Shown here: piece after piece, positions 1-7,431 of the stretch | How the letters are laid out: each line of letters starts with the position of its first letter | Numbering within the stretch: the first letter of the stretch is position 1 | Assembly: GCA_023388335.1 (NCBI GenBank) | Contig: JAEWGL010000014.1 | Span: 1 to 38,470, forward strand | Length of the DNA stretch: 38,470 nt | Direction: 5' to 3' | Source: Pseudomonadota bacterium | GTDB taxonomy: Bacteria; Pseudomonadota; Gammaproteobacteria; Pseudomonadales; Pseudomonadaceae | Position numbers and translations under genes: made by a program | The notes under the pieces: model-generated | What the model saw: the letters and a program-made list of their open reading frames with translations, nothing else | Databases searched by the model: none | What the model was told of the DNA's origin: nothing

Positions 1-70
1 CCCCTAGGGGACTCGAACCCCTGTTACCGCCGTGAAAGGGCGGTGTCCTAGGCCACTAGACGAAGGGGAC
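1..70 (-). tRNA. tRNA-Glu (TTC), 3' end cut by the window
   Basis: Read on the minus strand, this begins GTCCCCTTCGTCTAGTGG and has an anticodon loop CTTTCAC giving anticodon TTC (Glu). All 70 bases match the complete copy at 243-318. The last six bases, including the encoded CCA, lie outside the window. It is the last visible member of an Ala-Glu-Ala-Glu tRNA run transcribed on the minus strand. Confidence 0.95.
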
Positions 71-114
71 TTGTAACCTTCGTGCAGATCCGTTTTCACG
101 AATCCTGGCGGAAT

Positions 115-190
115 TGGTGGAGCTAAGCGGGATCGAACCGCTGACCTCCTGCATGCCATGCAGGCGCTCTCCCAGCTGAGCTATAGCCCC
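115..190 (-). tRNA. tRNA-Ala (GGC)
   Basis: This is a 76-nt gene on the minus strand starting GGGGCTATAGCTCAGC and ending with an encoded CCA. The anticodon stem CCTGC/GCAGG encloses loop ATGGCAT, so the anticodon is GGC (Ala). It is identical base for base to the copy at 395-470. It lies 44 bp upstream of the partial tRNA-Glu in the transcription direction, consistent with one polycistronic tRNA precursor. Confidence 0.97.
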
Positions 191-242
191 AGATTTCTAG
201 CCTCGCGGCCCAGCGACATCGTTGATATCGCTTGTGTGAAAC

Positions 243-318
243 TGGCGTCCCCTAGGGGACTCGAACCCCTGTTACCGCCGTGAAAGGGCGGTGTCCTAGG
301 CCACTAGACGAAGGGGAC
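243..318 (-). tRNA. tRNA-Glu (TTC)
   Basis: This is a complete 76-nt gene on the minus strand. The acceptor arm is GTCCCCT/AGGGGAC, the anticodon loop is CTTTCAC (anticodon TTC), and the 3' CCA is encoded (TGG at 243-245 on the plus strand). It lies between the two tRNA-Ala copies, with a 76-bp spacer to the upstream one and a 52-bp spacer to the downstream one. gltX, which charges this tRNA, lies about 450 bp away on the same strand. Confidence 0.97.
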
Positions 319-394
319 GAACCTTCTACCTCAAGACCCAGTTGCTGGACCCGGTCTTCTTCACAATCGATCATGCTGACTGTGAAGCGGAATT

Positions 395-470
395 TGGTGG
401 AGCTAAGCGGGATCGAACCGCTGACCTCCTGCATGCCATGCAGGCGCTCTCCCAGCTGAGCTATAGCCCC
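395..470 (-). tRNA. tRNA-Ala (GGC), first gene of the tRNA operon
   Basis: This 76-nt minus-strand gene has anticodon GGC and an encoded CCA, and is identical to the copy at 115-190. It is the gene nearest the strong promoter at 547-575, so it should be the first tRNA in the transcript, about 70 nt after the predicted start of transcription. Confidence 0.97.
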
Positions 471-546
471 ACAATGTCGCTTTGAACCTGATTCGCTTGG
501 CTGGGTGCTTCGCGCTTCGTTTCGTTCATCGCTGTGGACGGGGCGC

Positions 547-606
547 ATATTAAGATCGGATCACCGAGCTGTCAAACATATTTTCGAAAAAATTTAAAAA
601 TTTTTG
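547..606 (-). promoter_or_regulatory. Strong sigma70 promoter with UP-like element for the tRNA operon
   Basis: On the minus strand a perfect TTGACA (570-575) is followed by a 17-bp spacer and TAATAT (547-552), one base from consensus. Upstream of the -35 lies a run of A and T tracts (about 577-606) typical of an UP element. Downstream of the -10 is a GC-rich discriminator (GCGCCCC). Such a combination is characteristic of stable-RNA promoters under growth-rate and stringent control; that control is inferred here. Confidence 0.85.
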
Positions 607-640
607 CCCGGATAACAATCACTTACCAGCCTGCATCGAG

Positions 641-662
641 AAAAAGCCCGGTTTTACTGGGC
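641..662 (-). terminator. Rho-independent terminator downstream of gltX
   Basis: On the minus strand GCCCAGT and ACCGGGC pair with one A/C mismatch around loop AAA, followed directly by five T. It lies 108 bp after the gltX stop and before the tRNA promoter, so it separates the two transcripts. Confidence 0.7.
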
Positions 663-676
663 CTGCGGGGTAAAAG

Positions 677-750
677 CATCGCGGGGCAAGCCTGCCTTCA
701 CCCTGCCCCAGACAGCGAGGCACTGCGTGGAAGCGGGTTGCCCCATTATC
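677..750. repeat. Degenerate REP doublet between gltX and the tRNA operon
   Basis: Positions 677-701 resemble the Pseudomonas REP core (CATCGCGGGGCAAGCC). Positions 727-745 resemble the same element in the opposite orientation (GTGGAAGCGGGTTGCCC). The inverted pair with a short spacer is the arrangement of a REPIN. Both halves carry substitutions compared with the better pair at 20044-20170, so this looks like an old copy. The rest of the 471-770 gap holds only the promoter and terminator listed separately. Confidence 0.5.
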
Positions 751-770
751 GGCTCAGTGCAAAAACGCTG

Positions 771-2252
771 TCAGGCGATGCTGCCCAGCAGCTTTTCCCA
801 CTCCTTGTTCTCCTTCTTCGACACGCCGCCGAGCAAGTCCAGGGCCTGGCGCAGGCGGAAGCGGGTCAGGTCGGGGCCCAGAATTTCCATGGCATCAAGC
901 ACCGACACCGAGCTCGCCTGGCCGGTAATGGCGGCGAACATCAGCGGCATGGCATCGCGCAGTTTCAGCTCCAGTGCCTCGACCACGGCTTGGATGCAGC
1001 CGGTGATGCGCTCCTTTTCCCACTGACGCAGGCTTTCGAGCTTCCACAGGATCAGCTGGAGGACCTGGCGGACCTGGTCTGGCGAGAGCTTCTTGTGCTC
1101 GAAGAGCTTGGCATCAAGCTTCAGGCCGCCCTCGAAGAAGAAGCCGCCCAGCGGCGCAACCTGGCTGAAGGTCTCTACCCTGCCCTGCACGTGCGGCGCG
1201 ATCTTCATCATGTAGTCGCTGTTGAACGCCCACTTCTGCACCCGTGCGGCAAACTCCTGCACCGACAGGTCACGCAGCCACTGACCATTGAGCCAGGAGA
1301 GTTTTTCGATGTCGAAGATCGGCCCGCCAAGGGACACACGCGCCAGGTCGAAATGCTCGACCATCTCGTCCAGGGAGAACTTCTCGCGCTCATCCGGCAT
1401 TGACCAGCCCATGCGACCCAGGTAGTTGAGCATGGCTTCGGGCATGAAGCCCATGCGTTCGTAGAAGGTCACCGAGGTCGGGTTCTTGCGCTTGGACAGC
1501 TTGCTCTTGTCCGGATTGCGCAGCAGCGGCATGTAGCACAGCTTGGGCTGCTCCCAGCCGAAGTATTCGTACAACTTGATCAGTTTCGGCGCCGATGGCA
1601 GCCACTCCTCGCCGCGCAGGACATGGGTGATGCCCATCAGGTGGTCGTCGACCACGTTGGCCAGGAAGTAGGTCGGCAGGCCGTCGGTCTTCATCAACAC
1701 CTGCATGTCCATGCGATCCCACGGGATCTCGACATCACCGCGGAGCATGTCCGGAACCACGCAGACGCCTTCGTTCGGCACCTTCATGCGGATCACGTGG
1801 GGCTCGCCAGCGTCCAGGCGGCGCTGCACTTCGTCGGCGCTCATCAGCAGCGCACGTCCGTCATAGCGCGGGGTCTCGCCGCGTGCCATCTGCTCGGCGC
1901 GCATCTGGTCGAGCTCCTCGGCGGTGCAGAAGCAGTAGAAGGCGTGACCGGCGTCGACCAGCTCCTTGGCGTATCGGGCGTAGATGTCGCCGCGCTCGCT
2001 CTGCCGATAAGGACCGTGCGGGCCGCCCACGTCCGGACCTTCGCTCCACTCGATGCCGAGCCAGCGCAGGGCGTCGAAGATCTGCTGTTCCGACTCGCGG
2101 GTCGAACGCAACTGGTCGGTGTCTTCGATACGCAGGATGAACTCACCGCCGTGCTGCTTGGCGAAGCAGTAGTTGAACAGGGCGATATAGGCGGTGCCGA
2201 CATGGGGGTCGCCGGTGGGCGATGGCGCGATACGCGTGCGAACGGTGGTCAT
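771..2252 (-). CDS. gltX: Glutamate--tRNA ligase
   Basis: Cytoplasmic class I aminoacyl-tRNA synthetase that charges tRNA-Glu. The 493-residue protein shows the HIGH-type motif HVGT at residues 17-20 within SPTGDPHVGT and the KMSKS-type motif KLSKR at 251-255. The C-terminal part is the helical anticodon-binding region. Start: the ATG at 2252 gives the family N-terminus MTTVRTRIAPSPTG; an in-frame start 34 codons upstream adds unrelated sequence. Cys107 and Cys109 match the first half of the zinc site of the E. coli enzyme, but the second half (Cys-x-His after PRYDGR) is missing, so zinc is probably not bound as in E. coli. It follows uvrB by 135 bp on the same strand and lies beside two genes for its own substrate tRNA. 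Confidence 0.98.
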   Translation of the reverse strand: MTTVRTRIAPSPTGDPHVGTAYIALFNYCFAKQHGGEFILRIEDTDQLRSTRESEQQIFDALRWLGIEWSEGPDVGGPHGPYRQSERGDIYARYAKELVDAGHAFYCFCTAEELDQMRAEQMARGETPRYDGRALLMSADEVQRRLDAGEPHVIRMKVPNEGVCVVPDMLRGDVEIPWDRMDMQVLMKTDGLPTYFLANVVDDHLMGITHVLRGEEWLPSAPKLIKLYEYFGWEQPKLCYMPLLRNPDKSKLSKRKNPTSVTFYERMGFMPEAMLNYLGRMGWSMPDEREKFSLDEMVEHFDLARVSLGGPIFDIEKLSWLNGQWLRDLSVQEFAARVQKWAFNSDYMMKIAPHVQGRVETFSQVAPLGGFFFEGGLKLDAKLFEHKKLSPDQVRQVLQLILWKLESLRQWEKERITGCIQAVVEALELKLRDAMPLMFAAITGQASSVSVLDAMEILGPDLTRFRLRQALDLLGGVSKKENKEWEKLLGSIA

Positions 2253-2354
2253 GGACAGTCTCGAACTAGAGATGAAACAAAGGCGGGATGTTAACAGGGA
2301 GCGGGCGCCGGGCTCCAGCGATGGCGCTTTCGCCGCGTGAGACGAGGTGCCCAC

Positions 2355-2377
2355 GCGGGACTGCGAGGCAGCCCCGC
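2355..2377. repeat. REP-like hairpin between uvrB and gltX
   Basis: GCGGGACTGC and GCAGCCCCGC pair with one A/C mismatch around loop GAG. The stem resembles the GGGCTGCGAAGCAGCCCC tail of the REP copy at 20151-20168. There is no T run on either side, so it is more likely a REP remnant or mRNA-stabilising hairpin than a terminator. Confidence 0.4.
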
Positions 2378-2387
2378 CTATCCTGAC

Positions 2388-4403
2388 TCAGACCGTGATC
2401 AGCCGCTCACGCAACTTGCCGATCTCGTCGCGCAATTGCGCCGCGGCCTCGAACTCCAGGTCGCGGGCAAACTGGAACATCTTCTCTTCCAGTTGCTTGA
2501 TGCGCTTGGTGATCTCGCCAGGCGAGCGCAGCTCTGCTTCGTACGCCGCTGCTTCCTCCGCTGCCTTGGCCATGCCCTTGCGCTTCTTGCTGCGCGAACC
2601 TGGCACCGTGGCGCCTTCCATGATGTCGGTGATGTCCTTGACCACACCCCTGGGCACGATGCCATTGGCCTCGTTGAAGGCGACCTGCTTCTCGCGGCGC
2701 CGCTCGGTCTCGTCGATCGCACGCTGCATGGAACCGGTCATCCGGTCGGCATACAGGATCGCCCGGCCATTGAGGTTACGCGCCGCGCGGCCGATGGTCT
2801 GGATCAGCGAGCGCTCGGAACGCAGGAAGCCCTCCTTGTCGGCGTCGAGGATGGCCACCAGCGAGACCTCCGGCATGTCCAGGCCCTCGCGCAGCAGGTT
2901 GATCCCCACCAGCACGTCGAAGGTGCCCAGGCGCAGGTCACGGATGATCTCGACCCGCTCGACCGTGTCGATGTCCGAGTGCAGGTAACGGACCCGCACG
3001 TCGTGATCGGCCAGGTAGTCGGAAAGATCCTCCGCCATGCGCTTGGTCAGGGTGGTCACCAACACACGCTCTTCGACCGCTACGCGCTTGCGGATTTCCG
3101 ACAGCAGGTCGTCGACCTGGGTCAGCGCCGGGCGGATCTCCACCTGCGGGTCGACCAGGCCGGTGGGGCGCACCACCTGCTCGATCACCCGCCCGGCATG
3201 CTCGGCCTCGTAGGGCCCGGGGGTCGCCGAGACGAAGATCGTCTGTGGGCTGACCGCCTCCCACTCGTCGAAGCGCATGGGCCGGTTGTCCAGCGCCGAC
3301 GGCAGGCGGAAACCGTACTCGACCAGGGTTTCCTTGCGCGAGCGGTCGCCCTTGTACATGGCGCCGACCTGGGGAACGCTGACGTGGGATTCGTCGATCA
3401 CCAGCAGCGCATCGGCTGGCAGGTAGTCGTAGAGGGTCGGTGGCGGCGCACCTGACGGCCGCCCCGAAAGGTAGCGCGAGTAGTTCTCGATGCCGTTGCA
3501 GTACCCCAGTTCCAGGATCATTTCAAGGTCGAAGCGGGTGCGCTGCTCCAGGCGCTGAGCCTCCACCAGCTTGTTGCCCTTGTGCAGGTACTCGAGACGG
3601 TCCTTGAGCTCGTCCTTGATCCCTTCAACGGCATCGAGCAGGGTTTCGCGCGGGGTCACGTAGTGGCTCTTGGGGTAGAAGGTGAAGCGCGGCAGCTTGC
3701 GGATCACCTCGCCGGTCAGCGGGTCGAACGCCGCGATGTTCTCGACCTCGTCATCGAAGAGTTCGATGCGGATGGCTTCAAGGTCCGACTCGGCCGGGAA
3801 GACATCGATCACATCACCGCGCACGCGGAAGGTCGCGCGGGCAAAGTCCATCTCGTTGCGGGTGTACTGCAGGTCGGCCAAGCGGCGCAGCAAGGCGCGC
3901 TGATCGAGCTTGTCGCCTCGGTCGACGTGCAGGACCATCTTCAGGTAGGTCTCCGGGCTGCCCAGGCCGTAGATGCACGATACCGTGGTGACGATGATCG
4001 CATCGCGCCGCTCGAGCAGGGCCTTGGTCGCCGACAGGCGCATCTGCTCGATGTGGTCGTTGATGGAGGCGTCCTTCTCGATGAAGGTGTCCGACGAGGG
4101 CACATAGGCTTCGGGCTGGTAGTAGTCGTAGTAAGAGACGAAATACTCCACCGCGTTGTTCGGGAAGAACGCCTTGAACTCGCCGTAGAGCTGGGCGGCC
4201 AGGGTCTTGTTGGGCGCCAGCACCAGGGTCGGGCGCTGCACCTGGGCGATGACGTTGGCAATGCTGAATGTCTTGCCCGAACCGGTCACCCCCAGCAGCG
4301 TCTGGTGCGACAGGCCTGCCTCGATCCCCTCGACCATCTGGCGGATGGCCTCGGGCTGGTCGCCGGCCGGCTGGAAACGGGTAACGAGCTGGAACTCGGA
4401 CAT
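2388..4403 (-). CDS. uvrB: Excinuclease ABC subunit B
   Basis: DNA-damage recognition subunit of nucleotide excision repair. It loads on damaged DNA with UvrA and recruits UvrC for incision. The 671-residue length is normal. Walker A motif GVTGSGKT is at residues 38-45, the damage-probing beta-hairpin contains YYDYYQPEAY, and helicase motifs follow (DESH, TIGRAARN). The last 35 residues form the UVR domain that contacts UvrC. Start: ATG at 4403 gives MSEFQLVTRFQPAGDQP, the usual N-terminus; an upstream in-frame start adds 22 residues that look like translated leader. Upstream lie a LexA-like box and an 8-bp hairpin, listed separately, which suggest SOS control and a structured leader. It is divergent from the aminotransferase gene. 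Confidence 0.98.
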   Translation of the reverse strand: MSEFQLVTRFQPAGDQPEAIRQMVEGIEAGLSHQTLLGVTGSGKTFSIANVIAQVQRPTLVLAPNKTLAAQLYGEFKAFFPNNAVEYFVSYYDYYQPEAYVPSSDTFIEKDASINDHIEQMRLSATKALLERRDAIIVTTVSCIYGLGSPETYLKMVLHVDRGDKLDQRALLRRLADLQYTRNEMDFARATFRVRGDVIDVFPAESDLEAIRIELFDDEVENIAAFDPLTGEVIRKLPRFTFYPKSHYVTPRETLLDAVEGIKDELKDRLEYLHKGNKLVEAQRLEQRTRFDLEMILELGYCNGIENYSRYLSGRPSGAPPPTLYDYLPADALLVIDESHVSVPQVGAMYKGDRSRKETLVEYGFRLPSALDNRPMRFDEWEAVSPQTIFVSATPGPYEAEHAGRVIEQVVRPTGLVDPQVEIRPALTQVDDLLSEIRKRVAVEERVLVTTLTKRMAEDLSDYLADHDVRVRYLHSDIDTVERVEIIRDLRLGTFDVLVGINLLREGLDMPEVSLVAILDADKEGFLRSERSLIQTIGRAARNLNGRAILYADRMTGSMQRAIDETERRREKQVAFNEANGIVPRGVVKDITDIMEGATVPGSRSKKRKGMAKAAEEAAAYEAELRSPGEITKRIKQLEEKMFQFARDLEFEAAAQLRDEIGKLRERLITV

Positions 4404-4418
4404 GAGGGACCTCGTGCT

Positions 4419-4440
4419 GTCCTGGCCAACACGCCAGGAC
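4419..4440 (-). other. 8-bp leader hairpin of uvrB
   Basis: GTCCTGGC (4419-4426) and GCCAGGAC (4433-4440) pair perfectly around a six-base loop. It lies 15 bp upstream of the uvrB start codon and abuts the LexA-like box. No T run follows, so a terminator role is unlikely; an effect on mRNA stability or translation is possible but unproven. Confidence 0.55.
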
Positions 4441-4455
4441 TGTAAATTTAGCCAG
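4440..4455. promoter_or_regulatory. LexA-like box upstream of uvrB
   Basis: CTGTAAATTTAGCCAG fits the gammaproteobacterial SOS pattern CTG-N10-CAG, with an AT-rich centre and a single difference (CCAG for ACAG) from the inverted CTGT...ACAG arms. On the minus strand a TATAAA lies just upstream, so a repressor bound here would cover the start of transcription. uvrB is a classical LexA target in E. coli. The match is by eye only. Confidence 0.5.
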
Positions 4456-4702
4456 TAGTTTATACCCAAGTGCGGCTATCCCGCGCTCCTTTACAAGGCC
4501 AGGCACGGAGCATTCCTGACTATGGACCGGAGAATTGGACTAACGGTCGAAAAATATTCGGCCAAACAGCAGGAAAACCTGTACCAGAGTGTCGCGGTGG
4601 CCGGCGGGTATCACTATACTGACTCCCCGTTTGCGCACCGCTTCAGTGCCTTCGGCTGGAGCGTGCAACCCCTATCACACTCCAATCAGAGCCAAGGTAA
4701 CA

Positions 4703-5899
4703 ATGAGCCTGTTTTCCGCTGTCGAGCTGGCACCCCGCGATCCCATTCTGGGCCTCAATGAAGCATTCAACGCCGATACCCGTACCGACAAGGTCAACCT
4801 GGGTGTAGGCGTCTACTGCAACGAGGAAGGGCGTATCCCGCTGCTGCGCGCAGTGATCGAAGCCGAAACCCAGCGTGCGGCCCAGCATGCCTCCCGCGGC
4901 TACCTGCCGATCGATGGCATCGCCGCCTACGATCAAGCCGTGCAGACGCTGCTGTTCGGCGCCGAGTCGCCACTGCTGGCCGCGGGCCGCGTAGTCACCA
5001 CCCAGGCGGTGGGCGGCACTGGCGCTCTGAAGATCGGTGCCGACTTCCTCAAGCAGATCGCGCCGAACGCCGTGGTCGCCATCAGCGACCCTAGCTGGGA
5101 AAACCACCGCGCCCTGTTCGAGACCGCCGGTTTCCCGGTACAGAACTACCGCTACTACGACGCCCCAAGCAACGACGTCAACCGCGCCGGCATGCTCGAA
5201 GACCTCGACGCCCTGCCCCGCGGCTCGATCATCGTCCTGCACGCCTGCTGCCACAACCCGACTGGCGTCGACCTGAGCCTGGCCGACTGGAAGAACGTTC
5301 TGGAAGTCATCACGGCCAAGGGCCACGTGCCGTTCCTCGACATGGCCTACCAGGGCTTTGGCGACGGCATCGCCGAAGACGCATTCGCCGTGCGCCTGTT
5401 CGCCGAGTCGGGCCTGAGCTTCTTCGTCTCCAGCTCGTTCTCCAAGTCGTTCTCGCTGTACGGCGAGCGGGTCGGCGCACTGTCGATCGTCACCCAGTCC
5501 AAGGATGAAAGCGCCCGCGTGCTGTCGCAGGTCAAGCGCGTGATCCGTACCACCTATTCCAACCCGCCGACCCATGGCGCCAGCATCGTCGCCGCCGTGC
5601 TCAACAGCGCCGAACTGCGCCAGATGTGGGAGGCGGAGCTGGGCGAGATGCGCGGTCGCATCCACGGCATGCGCAAGCAGATGGTCGAGCTCTTGGCCGA
5701 GTACGGCGCCAAACGCGACTTCAGCTTCGTCGGCCGTCAGCGTGGCATGTTCTCGTACTCGGGCCTGAACGTCGAACAGGTCGCCCGCCTGAAGAACGAG
5801 TACGGTATCTATGCGCTGGATACCGGGCGCATCTGCGTCGCGACCCTGAACCAGAGCAACATCCACGGCGTGACCAAGGCGATCGTCGAAGTCCTGTAA
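4703..5899 (+). CDS. Class I aminotransferase (aspartate/aromatic amino acid)
   Basis: PLP-dependent transaminase of the aspartate aminotransferase Ia family, 398 residues, cytoplasmic. It transfers amino groups between aspartate or aromatic amino acids and 2-oxoglutarate/oxaloacetate; the substrate cannot be decided from sequence alone (AspC versus TyrB/PhhC type). Key residues are visible: Asn185 in HNPTGVD, Asp213 and Tyr216 in FLDMAYQG, the Schiff-base Lys248 in SSSFSKSF, and Arg256 in LYGERVG. Start: ATG at 4703 is preceded by AAGGTAAC as a modest ribosome-binding site; an upstream in-frame ATG at 4589 would add 38 residues unlike the family. A TATACT at 4615-4620 may be its -10 box, but no good -35 is visible. 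It is divergent from uvrB and followed by tRNA-Asn. Confidence 0.95.
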   Translation: MSLFSAVELAPRDPILGLNEAFNADTRTDKVNLGVGVYCNEEGRIPLLRAVIEAETQRAAQHASRGYLPIDGIAAYDQAVQTLLFGAESPLLAAGRVVTTQAVGGTGALKIGADFLKQIAPNAVVAISDPSWENHRALFETAGFPVQNYRYYDAPSNDVNRAGMLEDLDALPRGSIIVLHACCHNPTGVDLSLADWKNVLEVITAKGHVPFLDMAYQGFGDGIAEDAFAVRLFAESGLSFFVSSSFSKSFSLYGERVGALSIVTQSKDESARVLSQVKRVIRTTYSNPPTHGASIVAAVLNSAELRQMWEAELGEMRGRIHGMRKQMVELLAEYGAKRDFSFVGRQRGMFSYSGLNVEQVARLKNEYGIYALDTGRICVATLNQSNIHGVTKAIVEVL

Positions 5900-5921
5900 G
5901 CCTGATGAGCCAAGGGGAGGC

Positions 5922-5949
5922 TTGACTTCCCCTTAGCAATCAGTAAGAT
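5922..5949 (+). promoter_or_regulatory. Promoter of tRNA-Asn, with -35 inside an inverted repeat
   Basis: TTGACT (5922-5927), a 16-bp spacer and TAAGAT (5944-5949) form a good sigma70 promoter, with transcription expected near 5956, just before the tRNA. AAGGGGA (5912-5918) and TCCCCTT (5928-5934) form a perfect inverted repeat whose loop contains the -35 box. This could be the end-of-transcript hairpin of the aminotransferase gene or an operator. Confidence 0.7.
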
Positions 5950-5960
5950 ACGCAGCAGAT

Positions 5961-6036
5961 TCCGCGATAGCTCAGTCGGTAGAGCAAATGACTGTTAATC
6001 ATTGGGTCCCTGGTTCGAGTCCAGGTCGCGGAGCCA
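5961..6036 (+). tRNA. tRNA-Asn (GTT)
   Basis: A 76-nt gene starting TCCGCGATAGCTCAGTCGG and ending with discriminator G and encoded CCA. The anticodon loop CTGTTAA gives anticodon GTT. It has its own promoter 12 bp upstream and a terminator 12 bp downstream, so it is a single-gene transcription unit. Confidence 0.97.
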
Positions 6037-6047
6037 AACATTAAAAA

Positions 6048-6078
6048 CCTCCAGTTGCGCAAGCACTGGAGGATTTTT
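6048..6078 (+). terminator. Rho-independent terminator of tRNA-Asn
   Basis: CCTCCAGT (6048-6055) and ACTGGAGG (6065-6072) form a perfect 8-bp stem with a nine-base loop, followed by ATTTTT. A run of five A before the stem means it could also act weakly on the minus strand, which would serve the DUF1285 gene. Confidence 0.85.
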
Positions 6079-6180
6079 CGTTTCAGCGCAGCGCATTCAC
6101 ACCCAGGGTTGGCTACCGGTAGCTACGCCGCTAGAGCCCCCAGGGCAAAGCGCCGTTGCATTCGGCGCCAGCCACGCCCT

Positions 6181-6747
6181 TCAGATCGGATTGCGCCCGA
6201 TGGGATAGAACTCGCCCCCGCTCCAGACCCCCAGCCATTGCTGGCCATCGATCTGCCGCGGCACCGCCAGCTCGACCAACTGGTAGAAGACATTGCGGTG
6301 GATCAGCGCTTCGAGGTTGCTGCGCACCAGCACGTAGGGCGCAGGCTCCTGGGTCTGCGGATCGGTCTCGACCCGCAGTGGATGGTCCGGGCCCGCCTCG
6401 ACCTGGTCCTCGACATTGCTGGTAAAGCGCAGCACCTGCTGCTCGCCGCTGCCCTGCACCTCCAGGGTTACGGCAACGAAGGGCGCATCATCGACCTGGA
6501 TGCCGACCTTCTCGACCGGCGTCACCAGAAAATACTCATCACCTTCACGGCGGATGATGGTGGAGAACAGGCGGACCATCGGCTTACGACCGATCGGCGT
6601 GCCTTGGTAATACCAGGTGCCATCGCGGGCGATGCGCATGTCGATATCGCCACAGAACGCCGGGTTCCACAGGTGCACCGGTGGCAGGCCCTTGCCCGTT
6701 TTGGGCACCTGCGCCAGTAGATCATTGGCCTTGCCGGTCTCCGTCAT
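6181..6747 (-). CDS. DUF1285 domain-containing protein
   Basis: A 188-residue conserved protein of unknown function. The segment from about residue 20 (GLPPVHLWNPAFCGDIDMRI) through GTWYYQGTPIGRKPMVRLFS and the later YFLVTPVEKVGI matches the DUF1285 family, a small beta-rich domain widespread in proteobacteria. There is no signal peptide or membrane segment, so it is probably cytoplasmic. The start ATG at 6747 has a strong ribosome-binding site (GAGGAGAGG). It is 13 bp downstream of the lipoprotein gene on the same strand, so the two are probably co-transcribed. No function is inferred. Confidence 0.9.
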   Translation of the reverse strand: MTETGKANDLLAQVPKTGKGLPPVHLWNPAFCGDIDMRIARDGTWYYQGTPIGRKPMVRLFSTIIRREGDEYFLVTPVEKVGIQVDDAPFVAVTLEVQGSGEQQVLRFTSNVEDQVEAGPDHPLRVETDPQTQEPAPYVLVRSNLEALIHRNVFYQLVELAVPRQIDGQQWLGVWSGGEFYPIGRNPI

Positions 6748-6760
6748 TACCCCTCTCCTC

Positions 6761-7366
6761 TTAGCGGCTCATGCCTAACAGGCTACGAGCGTAGTCGCGC
6801 AAGGGGGGTCCAAGCAAATCTTCCGGCCGGTTGTCGTGGAACGTCAGCAAACCGCCGCGGCTCCTGATACGCGTGGTATCGATCAGGTAGCGGGTGCTGG
6901 TCTCGATGAGCATCATCTGCACCACCCCGGAATCAACGCCCAGGCGATCGACGGCTTGTTCGTCGTACCACTCATCGCTGGTGCCGATGCGGTCGTCGGT
7001 GCGGGCGAAGCGCGTGTAGAGCACGTAGTGCGCGCCCACCGAGCGGGCCTCGGCCAACGCCTCCTCGAGGCCCAGCGGCCCCTGGGCACGGCGCACCAGC
7101 GGGAAGTACTCGACGAAGGCCTTGAACGCCTCCTCGGCCACCACGTTGGGCCGCGGATATGCCCCCCGGCCTGGCGGCACGAAAGCGCCCTGACCGATGA
7201 AGATGAATGAGTCGGGTTGCAGGCGCACCGACAAGGACCGACGGGTATCGCTGTGATCGAGCAGGCCGGCATCGCTCATGTGATAGCGAATCCCCTCACC
7301 CATGTCACTGACATTCATGCAGCCGCCCAACGCCATCAACGTCAGCAGCAAGACCAGGCTACGCAT
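6761..7366 (-). CDS. DUF4823 family lipoprotein
   Basis: A 201-residue predicted outer- or inner-membrane lipoprotein. The N-terminus MRSLVLLLTLMALGGC is a lipoprotein signal with lipobox LGGC, so Cys16 should be the acylated residue. The mature part resembles the DUF4823 family (a segment reading GAHYVLYTRFARTDDR followed by a VVQMMLIETSTRYLID strand pattern). Start: ATG at 7366 is preceded by GGAGG; longer in-frame reading lacks a signal peptide at its N-terminus. It precedes the DUF1285 gene by 13 bp and follows moaA by 65 bp. The function is unknown. Confidence 0.88.
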   Translation of the reverse strand: MRSLVLLLTLMALGGCMNVSDMGEGIRYHMSDAGLLDHSDTRRSLSVRLQPDSFIFIGQGAFVPPGRGAYPRPNVVAEEAFKAFVEYFPLVRRAQGPLGLEEALAEARSVGAHYVLYTRFARTDDRIGTSDEWYDEQAVDRLGVDSGVVQMMLIETSTRYLIDTTRIRSRGGLLTFHDNRPEDLLGPPLRDYARSLLGMSR

Positions 7367-7431
7367 CGTTCCTCCAGGAGCCGGCGACGGAAAACCGGCG
7401 AAAAGCGGGCAGATGCAGCTTTTGCGCCAGA

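Noticed and set aside
534..1403. A 289-codon plus-strand open frame
   Set aside because: It is antisense to gltX for most of its length and its start lies in the tRNA promoter. Codon use follows the gltX shadow.
2253..2387. A separate promoter for gltX in the uvrB-gltX gap
   Set aside because: A TGTTAACAT could be an extended -10 box but no -35 of acceptable quality stands at the right distance.
4522..4761. A 79-codon open frame upstream of the aminotransferase
   Set aside because: No ribosome-binding site, overlaps the true aminotransferase start in another frame, and has no recognisable domain.
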